From positions 1-43,022 of the forward strand of contig CALKGG010000043.1 of the NCBI GenBank assembly GCA_938084885.1: a stretch of DNA of 43,022 nucleotides, written 5' to 3'. The notes under the pieces are model-generated. The model had not been told where the DNA came from and did no database searches. It saw only the letters and a program-made list of their open reading frames with translations. The DNA is from an uncultured Acidimicrobiales bacterium. GTDB lineage: Bacteria; Actinomycetota; Acidimicrobiia; Acidimicrobiales; SHLQ01. The position numbers were made by a program, and so were the translations under genes. Shown here piece after piece: positions 25,090 to 33,661 of this stretch (positions within the stretch are counted from its first letter, which is position 1; the number at the start of each line of letters is the position of its first letter).

Positions 25090-25842
25090 GTGAAGAGACG
25101 ATTCGTGCTGCGCCGTCTTACCCTCGCGTTACTCGTCGCGCTCGCGCTGTCCACAATGATCGCGAGTCCCGCAGGCGCCCAGTATGGCGGCTTGACTGGT
25201 CTACTCGTCACCACCTCTCCGGACAACCCAGGCCATGGAGACTTCTCTGGCCGTGGTTGCCCCCCTGGCGGAGAGGTTGTCCTCTACATTCCCGGCCTCG
25301 AACCAGTCGATGGTGATCCCACTGCTGAACAATCGGTTCCGGGCCGAATCATCGCAGTCACAACCGCACTGACGAGTGACAACGTCCTTACGAACGGCAG
25401 CTTCTCGTTTATCGACATACAGCTGCCAGACGACCTGGAACCCGGTGTGTACGAGATTCATAGCCGATGCGGCGACCTCGATCTTCGCGTCATCGTCGAA
25501 ATCGGCACGGATCTGATCATCACGGTCGAACCGAGCAATCCTGTTGATCCGCCAGACCCAGAGAACCCGACCGATCCAGAGAACCCGACCGATCCAGAGA
25601 ACCCCGGCACGGAACAACCGCCGGTGACGAGTAACCCCAACGTTCCGGGCCCCCCATCGATCGGCGGCAACCCGTTGCCTACTTCGCCGAGCCAACTTCC
25701 CTTTGCCGATCCCTCGACAGGTCCGCCATCCCAGCTGCCACTAACCGGGCGAGAGTCGAGCAGATTCATCTCCCTCAGCGCCGGGCTCGTCGCTCTCGGC
25801 CTCACGTTCACCGCAATCAGCCGGCGCCGCCAACACGCCTAG
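25090..25842 (+). CDS. Secreted protein with LPxTG-type sorting signal
   Basis: A 250-residue exported protein starting with GTG. A signal peptide (basic MKRRFVLRR, hydrophobic core, cleavage near SPAGAQ at about 30) precedes a small beta-rich domain containing two Cys. Three DPENPT repeats and a Pro/Ser-rich stalk follow. The C-terminus has LPLTG (about residues 216-220), a hydrophobic helix and RRRQHA, the full sortase anchoring signal. It would be attached to the cell wall or act as a minor envelope protein. No sortase gene is in the window. The middle domain is not recognised; fibrillar spacer or adhesin-like roles are guesses. Confidence 0.8.
   Translation: MKRRFVLRRLTLALLVALALSTMIASPAGAQYGGLTGLLVTTSPDNPGHGDFSGRGCPPGGEVVLYIPGLEPVDGDPTAEQSVPGRIIAVTTALTSDNVLTNGSFSFIDIQLPDDLEPGVYEIHSRCGDLDLRVIVEIGTDLIITVEPSNPVDPPDPENPTDPENPTDPENPGTEQPPVTSNPNVPGPPSIGGNPLPTSPSQLPFADPSTGPPSQLPLTGRESSRFISLSAGLVALGLTFTAISRRRQHA
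25555..25605 (+). repeat. 18-bp tandem repeat encoding DPENPT
   Basis: Nearly three units of GATCCAGAGAACCCGACC, the first with gaccca in place of gatcca and the last ending in ccc. They encode a Pro/Glu-rich spacer in the LPxTG protein. Confidence 0.9.
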
Positions 25843-25868
25843 TCCGTTCGACTCATATTCGACCGCCG

Positions 25869-27149
25869 ATGGCCGATGGGGTCGGCATGCGAACTATTGA
25901 AGAGACGACGGTCGCGGTGATGGGCCAGGGCTACGTTGGGCTACCGGTTGCAATGCGAGCTGTCGACGTTGGATTCACCGTCATTGGCTTCGACGTCGAC
26001 ACGACAAAGGTTTCGGGCCTCAACGCTGGCATCTCGCACGTCGAAGACATCTCCGACGCGACCCTTTGCACCGCGATCGATAGCGGCCGCTACGTCGCCA
26101 GCACCGATCCAATGGAGCTCGAAGGCTTCGATATTGCCGTGATCTCGGTCCCAACACCGCTACATGACGGCAAGCCGCAGCTGTGCTTCATCGAATCCGC
26201 CGTCGATGCGTTGTGTCCTCATCTCCGGGTTGGCGCGACGATCATTCTCGAATCCACGACATATCCGGGCACGACCGACGAGCTCGTTGGGCCCCGCATC
26301 GCCGCCGCTACGGGCCTGCGCCCCGAGCGCGACTTCTTTCTTGGCTATTCGCCCGAACGCATCGACCCAGGAAACCCGATCTGGAATCTGGTGAACACGC
26401 CGAAGGTCGTTTCCGGTATCGGCCCGGAGTCGCTTCGATTGGTTCAGTGGTTCTATGACCAATGTATCGACAAGACAATCCCGGTTCGCAGCACCCGAGA
26501 CGCAGAGATGACCAAACTGCTCGAGAACACCTTCCGCCACGTCAACATCGCGCTCATCAACGAGCTCGCCATGTTCGCACACGATCTCAACGTCGATATC
26601 TGGGACGTCGTCGACGCCGCCGCCACGAAACCATTCGGTTTCATGAAGTTCACGCCGGGTCCGGGCGTCGGCGGACATTGCCTGCCCGTCGACCCGTCCT
26701 ATCTGTCGTGGGCCGTAGAAGAACGCCTCGGCAAGACCTTCCGATTCGTCGAGTTGGCCAACGACATCAACCAACACATGCCCGACTACGTTGTGCGACG
26801 CCTCCAAGCCGGACTCCTCGACCGGACAGATCTGGAAGGCGCCGATGTTGTCCTCGTTGGTATGGCCTACAAAGCAAACACGAGCGATGCCCGCGAATCC
26901 CCGTCGATCCATGTGGCGAACAAACTCATCGAGAAGGGCGCAAACGTCTCGGTCGTCGACTCCCATATCGATGCGCGTTCACTGCCCGCTGGGACTGTCG
27001 ACATCGACCTCACACGTGAGACCATGCAGTCCGCTGATGCGGTCATCATGTTGGTCGATCACGACGATGTCGACATCGATCTGATTGCCGAGCATGCACC
27101 CTATGTACTCGATTGTCGCGACATGATTCACGGGAGTGACAAGCTCTAG
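25869..27149 (+). CDS. UDP-sugar 6-dehydrogenase (WbpA/TviB/WecC type)
   Basis: A 426-residue enzyme. It has an NAD-binding VAVMGQGYVGLPVA (about 15-28), a central helical domain with KLLENTFRHVNIALINELA, and the catalytic Cys271 in GPGVGGHCLPVDPSYL. The UDP-binding C-domain has VGMAYKANTSDARESPS. Two-step oxidation of a UDP-hexosamine C6 to the uronate is expected; the residues fit the UDP-GlcNAc/UDP-ManNAc group better than UDP-glucose dehydrogenase. ATG at 25887 would give a shorter N-terminus. CATATT ends nine bases before the chosen ATG and may be a -10 box. It supplies an acidic amino-sugar to the polysaccharide. Confidence 0.92.
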   Translation: MADGVGMRTIEETTVAVMGQGYVGLPVAMRAVDVGFTVIGFDVDTTKVSGLNAGISHVEDISDATLCTAIDSGRYVASTDPMELEGFDIAVISVPTPLHDGKPQLCFIESAVDALCPHLRVGATIILESTTYPGTTDELVGPRIAAATGLRPERDFFLGYSPERIDPGNPIWNLVNTPKVVSGIGPESLRLVQWFYDQCIDKTIPVRSTRDAEMTKLLENTFRHVNIALINELAMFAHDLNVDIWDVVDAAATKPFGFMKFTPGPGVGGHCLPVDPSYLSWAVEERLGKTFRFVELANDINQHMPDYVVRRLQAGLLDRTDLEGADVVLVGMAYKANTSDARESPSIHVANKLIEKGANVSVVDSHIDARSLPAGTVDIDLTRETMQSADAVIMLVDHDDVDIDLIAEHAPYVLDCRDMIHGSDKL

Positions 27150-27203
27150 CGTTGCGAGCATCGATAGTTCCGAGTCAGTCCGGCTCCTCCGAGCTCCTCG
27201 ATC

Positions 27204-27209
27204 TAGTGT
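27204..27209 (+). promoter_or_regulatory. Candidate -10 box of a leaderless promoter
   Basis: TAGTGT matches TANNNT and ends six bases before the ATG at 27216, the same geometry as the GNAT gene promoter. No convincing -35 box is seen, as is common in actinobacterial leaderless promoters. It marks the start of a new transcription unit after the dehydrogenase. Confidence 0.45.
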
Positions 27210-27215
27210 CGGATC

Positions 27216-28103
27216 ATGAAGATTGCGATTACTGGCTCGAACGGCCTGATCGGTACCGCCCTCATCGACGCGATTACCGCGAGAGGCGATACCGCGATTC
27301 GAATTGTGCGAAGTTCCCCGGCAAGCAGCGATGTGCTCTGGGACATTGATGCGGGCACGATCGATGCCGACAAACTCGAAGGCATCGATGCCGTGGTGCA
27401 TCTCGCTGGCGAAGGCATCGGCGAGGCGAAATGGTCACCCGAGCAGAAGAAAAGGATTCTCGAGAGCCGCACGCTCGGAACAGCGCTACTCGCCGACACA
27501 CTGGCAGGGCTCGACGAAAAACCAGCGGTGCTCGTTAGCGGCTCCGCCATGGGCTTCTACGGTGACCGGGGCGACACGAAGTTGACCGAGAAAGCCGAAC
27601 GAGGTTCGGGTTTCCTACCGGATGTTGTCGTTGCGTGGGAAGCTGCCGTTCAGCCAGCGATCGACGCAGGTATTCGAACAGCGATGATTCGAACCGGCGT
27701 CGTGCTTAGCCCTGACGGCGGTGCGCTAAAGGAACAGTTGCCGTTCTTCAAAATGGGCATCGGTGGCAAGATCGGCGACGGAAGCCAGTACTGGTCATGG
27801 ATCTCCATTACCGACCAGGTCGGTGCAATCCTGCACATCATCGATACCAACCTGGCGGGCCCAGTTAACGTCGTGGCGCCCAACCCGGTCACCAACGCAC
27901 AATTCACTTCTGCCCTCGGTAAGGCGCTCGGCCGACCGACCTTCCTCCCAACACCGAAGTTCGCCGTCAATCTCCGTCTCGGCAAGGAAGCGGCCGAAGC
28001 CATGTTGTTTTGGAGCACGCGGGTGGTCCCCGAAGCGCTCACCGACTCCGGCTATACCTTTGCGCACCCAACGATCGACGAAGCGTTCGAGGCCCTCCTA
28101 TGA
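27216..28103 (+). CDS. TIGR01777-family SDR (epimerase-like)
   Basis: A 295-residue SDR of the YfcH/TIGR01777 type. ITGSNGLIGTALI forms the dinucleotide site. GEGIGEAKWSPEQKKRILESR and VSGSAMGFYGDRGD are family hallmarks, and a C-terminal DUF1731-like part (TPKFAVNLRLGKEAAEAMLFWSTRVVPEAL) follows. The physiological substrate of this family is not established. It overlaps the SRPBCC gene by ATGA, a pairing seen in other bacteria. It begins the housekeeping block. Confidence 0.9.
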   Translation: MKIAITGSNGLIGTALIDAITARGDTAIRIVRSSPASSDVLWDIDAGTIDADKLEGIDAVVHLAGEGIGEAKWSPEQKKRILESRTLGTALLADTLAGLDEKPAVLVSGSAMGFYGDRGDTKLTEKAERGSGFLPDVVVAWEAAVQPAIDAGIRTAMIRTGVVLSPDGGALKEQLPFFKMGIGGKIGDGSQYWSWISITDQVGAILHIIDTNLAGPVNVVAPNPVTNAQFTSALGKALGRPTFLPTPKFAVNLRLGKEAAEAMLFWSTRVVPEALTDSGYTFAHPTIDEAFEALL

Positions 28104-28561
28104 CAACGACCGGAATGATCGACATGGTGGCCCGGCGCACCAGTGCGACTCGACGAATGTCGGCACCTCCAGCGGCCATCTTTGATCTGTTGGCAGATCC
28201 TGAGAGCCATGCATTGTTCGACGGCTCCGACATGGTTACTGCGTCGTCATCAAAGAACGCCGAACGGCTCAAGCTCGGCTCGAAATTCTCGATGAGCATG
28301 AACCTCAAGGTCCTCCCCTACCGAATCGGCAATACGGTCGTCGAGTTCGATGAGAACCGACTGATTGCCTGGGAACACTTCGGCAAGCATCGGTGGCGAT
28401 ACGAATTAGAGGCCGTCGATGCCGCCACGTTGGTCACCGAAACCTTCGACTGGTCGACGTCGCGAGTCCCAAAGGCGATCGAGCTCGCCGGATACCCCAA
28501 GGCGCACCTCGGCAACATCGAGCGCACCCTAGAGCGACTCGCCGAGTTGGTCGAGCGCTGA
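28100..28561 (+). CDS. SRPBCC family (START-like) protein
   Basis: A 153-residue protein starting at the ATG overlapping the SDR stop. The pattern RRMSAPPAAIFDLLADPESHALFDGSD, followed by alternating strands and a final long helix (NIERTLERLAELVER), fits the START/SRPBCC hydrophobic-ligand fold. The ligand is unknown. Translational coupling to the SDR suggests a shared small-molecule pathway. Confidence 0.8.
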   Translation: MTTTGMIDMVARRTSATRRMSAPPAAIFDLLADPESHALFDGSDMVTASSSKNAERLKLGSKFSMSMNLKVLPYRIGNTVVEFDENRLIAWEHFGKHRWRYELEAVDAATLVTETFDWSTSRVPKAIELAGYPKAHLGNIERTLERLAELVER

Positions 28562-28705
28562 GCGAACCCCAAAACCGGGCTGCGCGGAATGTTGGGTCGA
28601 ACCGCCTGGTTTCCCCAATGTCTAGCTCCCAGAGTCCAGCTCACCATCGAACGTGGTGTCCGTTGACCAGCGGGCCGGGCAGCGACCAACGTAGGAGAAA
28701 AACCC

Positions 28706-28990
28706 ATGGCAACTGCAACGTTCAACGGCAAGGTCATTGCACAAAGTGACGACACGACGTTCGTCGAGGGAAACCACTACTTCCCGCTCGAATCACTCGA
28801 CCAGAGCGTGATCACCGAAACGGACCGCCACACCTCGTGCCCATGGAAGGGTGTCGCGTCGTATTACACACTCGACGTCGACGGGCAGGTAGCTGAAAAT
28901 GCGGCGTGGTACTACCCCGAGCCCAAGGATGGCGCAGAAGACGTCGCGGGTCGGGTCGCCTTTTACGGCGTCGTCACCGTCGAGGCATAG
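28706..28990 (+). CDS. DUF427 family protein
   Basis: A 94-residue protein of typical length for DUF427, with IAQSDDTTFVEGNHYFPLESL, TSCPWKGVASYYTL and AAWYYPEPKDGAEDVAGRVAFYG. A strong ribosome binding site AGGAG lies eight bases before the ATG. The family is widespread in actinobacteria and cyanobacteria and has no assigned function. The 144 bp before it contain no other visible gene. It is convergent with rnhA with three bases between. Confidence 0.92.
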   Translation: MATATFNGKVIAQSDDTTFVEGNHYFPLESLDQSVITETDRHTSCPWKGVASYYTLDVDGQVAENAAWYYPEPKDGAEDVAGRVAFYGVVTVEA

Positions 28991-28993
28991 CAC

Positions 28994-29560
28994 TCACGAC
29001 GGTTCGTGCAGCGGACGAACTTCCCCGTCCGCCCCATCGCCAGCAGCAGCGGCAACGGCAAATTCGTCGGCGGTATCGTTCCACCGATTTCCCGCGTGTC
29101 CCTTAACCCAACGGAACGTAATGTCGCGCTCTTTGCAGATCGCGACGAGCGGCTTCCACAGATCCTGGTTCGCAACATCCTTCTTTTGGCTGTTTTTCCA
29201 GCCTCGGCGCTCCCAGCCGCGCCACCAGCCGTCACGAAAGCAGTTCACAACGTAGGTGCTGTCGCTGACGATTTCTAACGGCCCGTCGAGATTCTCGATG
29301 GCATGAAGGACCGCTTGCACTTCCATTCGTTGGTTCGTCGACGGATCTTCGGCTCCCGATGACCACACCTCATTGGGAACAACCCAACCCCAACCTCCCG
29401 GACCGGGATTGCCCTTGCACGCACCATCGGTAAAGACCTCCCGACGGGGACCCGACGTGACGGTCGTGGAGGTTGGACGTTCGGAGGGTTGATCAGTCGG
29501 CGGCTCCTCCAGCGGTGGTTGCTCTTCGAATGCAAATGGATCGGTATCAAAAAGGCTCAT
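28994..29560 (-). CDS. rnhA: Ribonuclease HI
   Basis: A 188-residue protein. An acidic, Pro-rich N-terminal tail of about 40 residues precedes the RNase H fold. The catalytic residues are Asp45 (VFTDGACKGNPGPGGWG), Glu80 (NQRMEVQAVLHAIE), Asp100 (IVSDSTYVVNC) and Asp162 (RWNDTADEFA), with His155 in the VKGHAGN loop. It cuts RNA in RNA-DNA hybrids. The N-terminal tail lacks the fold of a eukaryotic-type hybrid-binding domain. A longer minus-strand frame extends upstream but is antisense to aceE and rejected. Confidence 0.94.
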   Translation of the reverse strand: MSLFDTDPFAFEEQPPLEEPPTDQPSERPTSTTVTSGPRREVFTDGACKGNPGPGGWGWVVPNEVWSSGAEDPSTNQRMEVQAVLHAIENLDGPLEIVSDSTYVVNCFRDGWWRGWERRGWKNSQKKDVANQDLWKPLVAICKERDITFRWVKGHAGNRWNDTADEFAVAAAAGDGADGEVRPLHEPS

Positions 29561-29683
29561 CGACGACCACCCTAGGCCTCTGCCCGAGCAGCTGGGACGA
29601 CCTCTCGAACCGCCAGCCGAATAGTCCAATGCCTGACGACCCAATGCCCCACAACGCGGTATTCGTCGCGTCGCCCATTCCAC

Positions 29684-29735
29684 ATGGTGAACCATTTCCT
29701 TACTTTGTGGAGAAACATCGGCAAAAGTTACCGAT
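29684..29735. promoter_or_regulatory. Pair of palindromes upstream of aceE
   Basis: ATGGT-GA-ACCAT lies at 29684-29695. A 19-bp near-palindrome, ATCGGCAA-AAG-TTACCGAT with one mismatch, lies at 29717-29735. TACTTT at 29701-29706, between them, matches the -10 consensus TANNNT. The second palindrome ends 30 bp before the aceE ATG. They look like operators for a dimeric regulator of pyruvate dehydrogenase, comparable in layout to a GntR/PdhR-type site. The regulator is not in the window. Confidence 0.4.
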
Positions 29736-29765
29736 TCCCCGACTTGCTTGAGAGACTGACAACAT

Positions 29766-32471
29766 ATGCACGAGAACTTCTCCCAGCAGCTCCCAGATAT
29801 CGACCCAATCGAGACCCGCGAATGGCTCGAATCCTTGGACGCCGTCGCCGCCGGCGCTGGAAAGCAGCGGGCGCGCTTCATCATGTCGAAACTGCTCGCT
29901 CGCGCGCAAGAGACCCAAATCGGCACGCCCCCATCGGTATGGACGCCGTATGTCAACACCATTCCTCCCGAGAGCCAGCCCTTTTTCCCAGGCGATGAAC
30001 ACATCGAACGCCGCATCCGTGCGTTCACCCGATGGAACGCTGCGGCCATGGTTGTGCGGGCAAACAAGGTCGCCGACGGCATTGGCGGCCACCTCAGCTC
30101 GTTTGCATCGTCAGCATCTCTGTATGACGTTGGCTTCAACCACTTCTGGCGCGGCAAAGAAGACGGTCTTCCCGGCGACCACATCTACATGCAGGGGCAC
30201 GCTGCACCTGGCATCTATGCACGCGCCTATCTCGAAGGCCGATTCGACGAGACGACCCTTGACAACTTCCGCATGGAGATCGCAGGCAACGGCCTGTCGT
30301 CCTATCCGCACCCGCGACTCATGCCGGACTTTTGGGAATTCCCAACCGTGTCGATGGGCCTCGGTCCAATCAACTCGATCTACCACGCACGCTTTGCCCG
30401 CTATTTGACCCAACGTCGCATCGATGACGCATCACAAGGCAAGATCTGGGCGTTCCTCGGCGACGGCGAAACCGACGAGCCAGAAACGCTCGGCGCAATT
30501 TCCCTCGCTGGCCGCGCGAGCCTTGGAAACCTCATCTGGGTCGTCAACTGCAACCTGCAACGCCTCGACGGTCCCGTCCGTGGCAACTCGAAGATTATCC
30601 AAGAGCTCGAAGGCAACTTCCGGGGGGCGGGATGGAACGTCATCAAGGTCGTGTGGGGATCGAAGTGGGACGACCTTCTCGCCCGCGACGTCGACGGCGT
30701 CTTGCTCAACAAGATGAACACGGTCGTCGATGGTGAGTTCCAACGGTACGCGGTCGAAGACGGCGCCTATATCCGTGAGCACTTCTTTGGCCCCGATCCT
30801 CGCCTTCGCAAACTCGTCGAGCACCTGTCCAACGCCGAACTCGAAAACCTCCCTCGCGGCGGCCACGACTATCCAAAGCTCTATGCCGCATACAAGGCAG
30901 CGGTCGACGAAACCGACCGTCCAACGGTCATCTTGGCCAAGACGATCAAGGGATGGACGCTCGGTCAAGGTTTCGAGGCTCGCAACAGCACCCACCAGCT
31001 GAAGAAGATGAACAAAGATCAGCTGCTAGAAATGCGCGAGCGCCTGCACCTCCAAGACGAGATCTCTGAAGCCGACCTCGAAGATGGCATTCCGCCGTAC
31101 TTCAAGCCAGCACCGGACTCCGAAGAGATGCAGTACCTCAAGCAGCGCCGCACCCAACTTGGCGGACCGCTCCCCCAGCGTGTCGTGCGGACCCGCCGCC
31201 CACTGTCGCTTCCAGAGGAAAGCATCTTCGATGACCTCGACAAGGGTTCAGGCGGCCGCGAAGTCTCGACCACGATGGTCTTCACCGCAACCCTGCGCAA
31301 CATGATGCGAGACCAAAACTTTGGCGAACGCGTCGTGCCGATCATCCCTGACGAAGCCCGAACCTTCGGCATGGACTCAATGTTCCGCGAGTTCGAGATC
31401 TACGCCCCACACGGCCAGCTGTACGAACCCGTCGATCATGAGCTGCTCCTGTCTTACTCAGAAGACACCGACGGACAGATCCTCGAAGAGGGCATCACCG
31501 AAGCCGGTGGCACCGCGAGTTGGATCGCCGCGGCGACGAGCTATGCCAACTACGGCGTGCCGATGGTTCCGTTCTTCACGTTCTATTCAATGTTCGGCTT
31601 TCAACGCGTCGGCGATTTGATTTGGTCGGCTGCGGACTCTCGCGCACGCGGCTTCCTCATGGGCGCAACCGCGGGTCGCACCACCCTCATGGGCGAGGGC
31701 CTTCAGCATCAAGATGGCCACAGCCAGCTGCTCGCGTCGACGGTCCCTTCGTGTGAGGCCTACGATCCGGCCTACGCCTACGAACTTGGGACACTGCTCA
31801 AGGACGGGCTCCGCCGCATGTACGGTCCGGCTGACGACGGTGGCGGCGAAGATGTCTTCTACTACCTCACGATCTACAACGAGAACTACGAGATGCCGGT
31901 TCGCCCCGACCATGTCTCAGATGATGACATTGTCTCGGGTCTCTATTTCTGGGACTCCGCCCCAGAACGGGCCCACAAGGCAGCGATCTTGTTCTCCGGA
32001 TCGGCGCAAGGCGCTGCCCGCGAGGCTCAACGCGAGCTCGCTGAGCACTTCGATGTCGGTGCCGAGCTTTGGTCCGCCACGTCCTACAAGAAGCTGCGCG
32101 AAAACGCGTTGTCTGTAGAGCGGGCAAACCGCACCCGCACCGACGGACCACCGGCACTCGCCGATGTCACCATCAAGCTTGCAAATGTGGGCGGACCAAT
32201 CGTTGCGGTCACTGACTATATGAAGATGGTTCCCGATCAGATTGCTCGCTGGGTCCCTGGCCGCTTCGTGCCGTTGGGTACCGATGGCTTTGGTCGTTCC
32301 GACACACGCGAAGCATTGCGCTCCTTCTTCGAGATCGATACCGCGCACGTGGTTGTGGCCACGCTGTCTGCGCTTGCCGACGAAGGCCGCATCGATCGAA
32401 GCGTCGTTGGTGACGCAATCGCACGTTATGGCATCGACCCCAATGCCGCCGATCCCGCACAGGCACACTGA
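29766..32471 (+). CDS. aceE: Pyruvate dehydrogenase E1, homodimeric type
   Basis: A 901-residue enzyme, normal for AceE. It decarboxylates pyruvate with thiamine diphosphate and transfers the acetyl group to lipoyl-E2. The N-terminal domain has the active-site HASSASLYDVGFNHF-like region (FASSASLYDVGFNHF) and the ThDP/Mg motif GDGETDEPE from about residue 232 to NCNLQRLDG. The middle domain has RTFGMDSMFREFEIY and the GITEAGGTASWIAAATSYA Glu region. The C-terminal domain is complete. Weak ribosome binding (GAGAG) lies upstream. The E2/E3 genes are not adjacent. It is the last gene of the housekeeping block. Confidence 0.96.
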   Translation: MHENFSQQLPDIDPIETREWLESLDAVAAGAGKQRARFIMSKLLARAQETQIGTPPSVWTPYVNTIPPESQPFFPGDEHIERRIRAFTRWNAAAMVVRANKVADGIGGHLSSFASSASLYDVGFNHFWRGKEDGLPGDHIYMQGHAAPGIYARAYLEGRFDETTLDNFRMEIAGNGLSSYPHPRLMPDFWEFPTVSMGLGPINSIYHARFARYLTQRRIDDASQGKIWAFLGDGETDEPETLGAISLAGRASLGNLIWVVNCNLQRLDGPVRGNSKIIQELEGNFRGAGWNVIKVVWGSKWDDLLARDVDGVLLNKMNTVVDGEFQRYAVEDGAYIREHFFGPDPRLRKLVEHLSNAELENLPRGGHDYPKLYAAYKAAVDETDRPTVILAKTIKGWTLGQGFEARNSTHQLKKMNKDQLLEMRERLHLQDEISEADLEDGIPPYFKPAPDSEEMQYLKQRRTQLGGPLPQRVVRTRRPLSLPEESIFDDLDKGSGGREVSTTMVFTATLRNMMRDQNFGERVVPIIPDEARTFGMDSMFREFEIYAPHGQLYEPVDHELLLSYSEDTDGQILEEGITEAGGTASWIAAATSYANYGVPMVPFFTFYSMFGFQRVGDLIWSAADSRARGFLMGATAGRTTLMGEGLQHQDGHSQLLASTVPSCEAYDPAYAYELGTLLKDGLRRMYGPADDGGGEDVFYYLTIYNENYEMPVRPDHVSDDDIVSGLYFWDSAPERAHKAAILFSGSAQGAAREAQRELAEHFDVGAELWSATSYKKLRENALSVERANRTRTDGPPALADVTIKLANVGGPIVAVTDYMKMVPDQIARWVPGRFVPLGTDGFGRSDTREALRSFFEIDTAHVVVATLSALADEGRIDRSVVGDAIARYGIDPNAADPAQAH

Positions 32472-32518
32472 CCCGGACTGAACATTCACCTCCTGACACC
32501 TGGGCCGTTACACCGTTA

Positions 32519-32547
32519 GTGACGTCACAAGAAAGCTGATGTACTCT
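32519..32547 (+). promoter_or_regulatory. Palindrome GTGACGTCAC and candidate promoter
   Basis: A perfect 10-bp palindrome (32519-32528) contains GTGACG. That sequence lies 17 bp before TACTCT (32542-32547), a TANNNT-type -10 box. The palindrome would cover the -35 region of the promoter for the EEP-family gene, which suggests a regulator site. The -35 itself matches TTGACA at only four positions. Confidence 0.4.
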
Positions 32548-32556
32548 CGGTAGTCA

Positions 32557-33657
32557 ATGACCTCTCGCGCCGTGTCTCGGCCTCAACAAGGCGACGACAT
32601 TCAGATCATCCATGATGCTGAGCCAATGGTCGTCAATGACGTGTTGACCGCCGAACGGCCTGGACCATGGCGCCACGCCCGATGGCTACTCGTCGTGGTG
32701 CCGTGGTTGTGGTACCTCGTTCGCTCGCTGTTCGCGTTTATGGACGTCATCGCCGCGGGCCTTCCGCTCGTCATCATCTTTTCGGGACTCGCTGCGCTTA
32801 CCGTCGCCGTGGTGCGCCGTTCGGCTGCGTTTTTGGCGTTGGTCGTGTCTCTCGTGGTCTTCTTTGTGGTGTCGGTGCTCTTGCCGTTCCGATCGACCAA
32901 CGGGCAAGCCCCGACCGAATCGATCCGGGTCGGCACCGTCAACGCTGGCTTGTATTTCTTCAGCGATAACGATCTTGGCTTCCTCATCTTTGACGAGGCG
33001 CCAGACCTCGTTGTGGGCGTAGAACTCGCGGAGTCACACGACGCCGAGCTGCAGTCGCGGTTTCGCAACGCCGTCACCGATGTCATCTCATTGGACCGTC
33101 AACAACAGAACGATGTCGAGCTACGACCAAACGGCGATGGTTTCCGCCGGAATGGGCTGCCGAGCATCGGGGTCTATTCCGATTTGGAGATGGTGCAGCT
33201 CGACGACCCAATCGCCGATGTTGTCGACGGCGGGTTGCCAGGATTTCGGCTTCAGGTCGCCACCGATTCGGGCGACCTGATCGTCTATGCATTGCATGTA
33301 CCGCGCCCTGGCGGCACCGACGGACCATACGAGGTGTCGGCCGGCGAGCATCTCGCGATCGCAAACGCTATCGCCGATGCGGTCGACGCCGAAACGCTCC
33401 CAACGATCGTGCTCGGCGACCTCAACGCTGTCGATCGCGGTCAGGCGTACCGGACGCTTACGCGAAACCTCGAGGACGGCATCCGCCATAGCGGTGCAGC
33501 AGCGCCAACCACCGACCGGTCGCTACCAGAATCATTGTTGTACGCACGGGTCGATCATCTCTTGATGTCTCCTGGGCTTTGTACGGCAAATGCGGTTCTG
33601 GTCGACACCCGATGGTCTGATCACCATCCCGTACTCGCCGATGTGGGGCCGTGTTGA
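32557..33657 (+). CDS. Membrane-anchored endonuclease/exonuclease/phosphatase (EEP) family protein
   Basis: A 366-residue protein. Three hydrophobic helices (about residues 45-125) anchor an extracytoplasmic EEP domain. Its motifs are RVGTVNAG, VVGVELAE (metal Glu), YALHVPRP, TIVLGDLNAVD, ARVDHLLMSP and SDHHPVLADV (catalytic His), so the active site looks complete. The fold covers nucleases and phosphodiesterases of lipids or nucleotides; outside the membrane a lipid-linked phosphodiester or extracellular DNA is plausible, but this is inference. TACTCT lies nine bases before the ATG. It opens the second polysaccharide locus. Confidence 0.8.
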   Translation: MTSRAVSRPQQGDDIQIIHDAEPMVVNDVLTAERPGPWRHARWLLVVVPWLWYLVRSLFAFMDVIAAGLPLVIIFSGLAALTVAVVRRSAAFLALVVSLVVFFVVSVLLPFRSTNGQAPTESIRVGTVNAGLYFFSDNDLGFLIFDEAPDLVVGVELAESHDAELQSRFRNAVTDVISLDRQQQNDVELRPNGDGFRRNGLPSIGVYSDLEMVQLDDPIADVVDGGLPGFRLQVATDSGDLIVYALHVPRPGGTDGPYEVSAGEHLAIANAIADAVDAETLPTIVLGDLNAVDRGQAYRTLTRNLEDGIRHSGAAAPTTDRSLPESLLYARVDHLLMSPGLCTANAVLVDTRWSDHHPVLADVGPC

Positions 33658-33661
33658 CGTG

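Noticed and set aside
29561..30184. Upstream extension of the rnhA frame by about 200 codons
   Set aside because: It is antisense to the aceE N-terminus, and the RNase H protein has a natural ATG at 29560.
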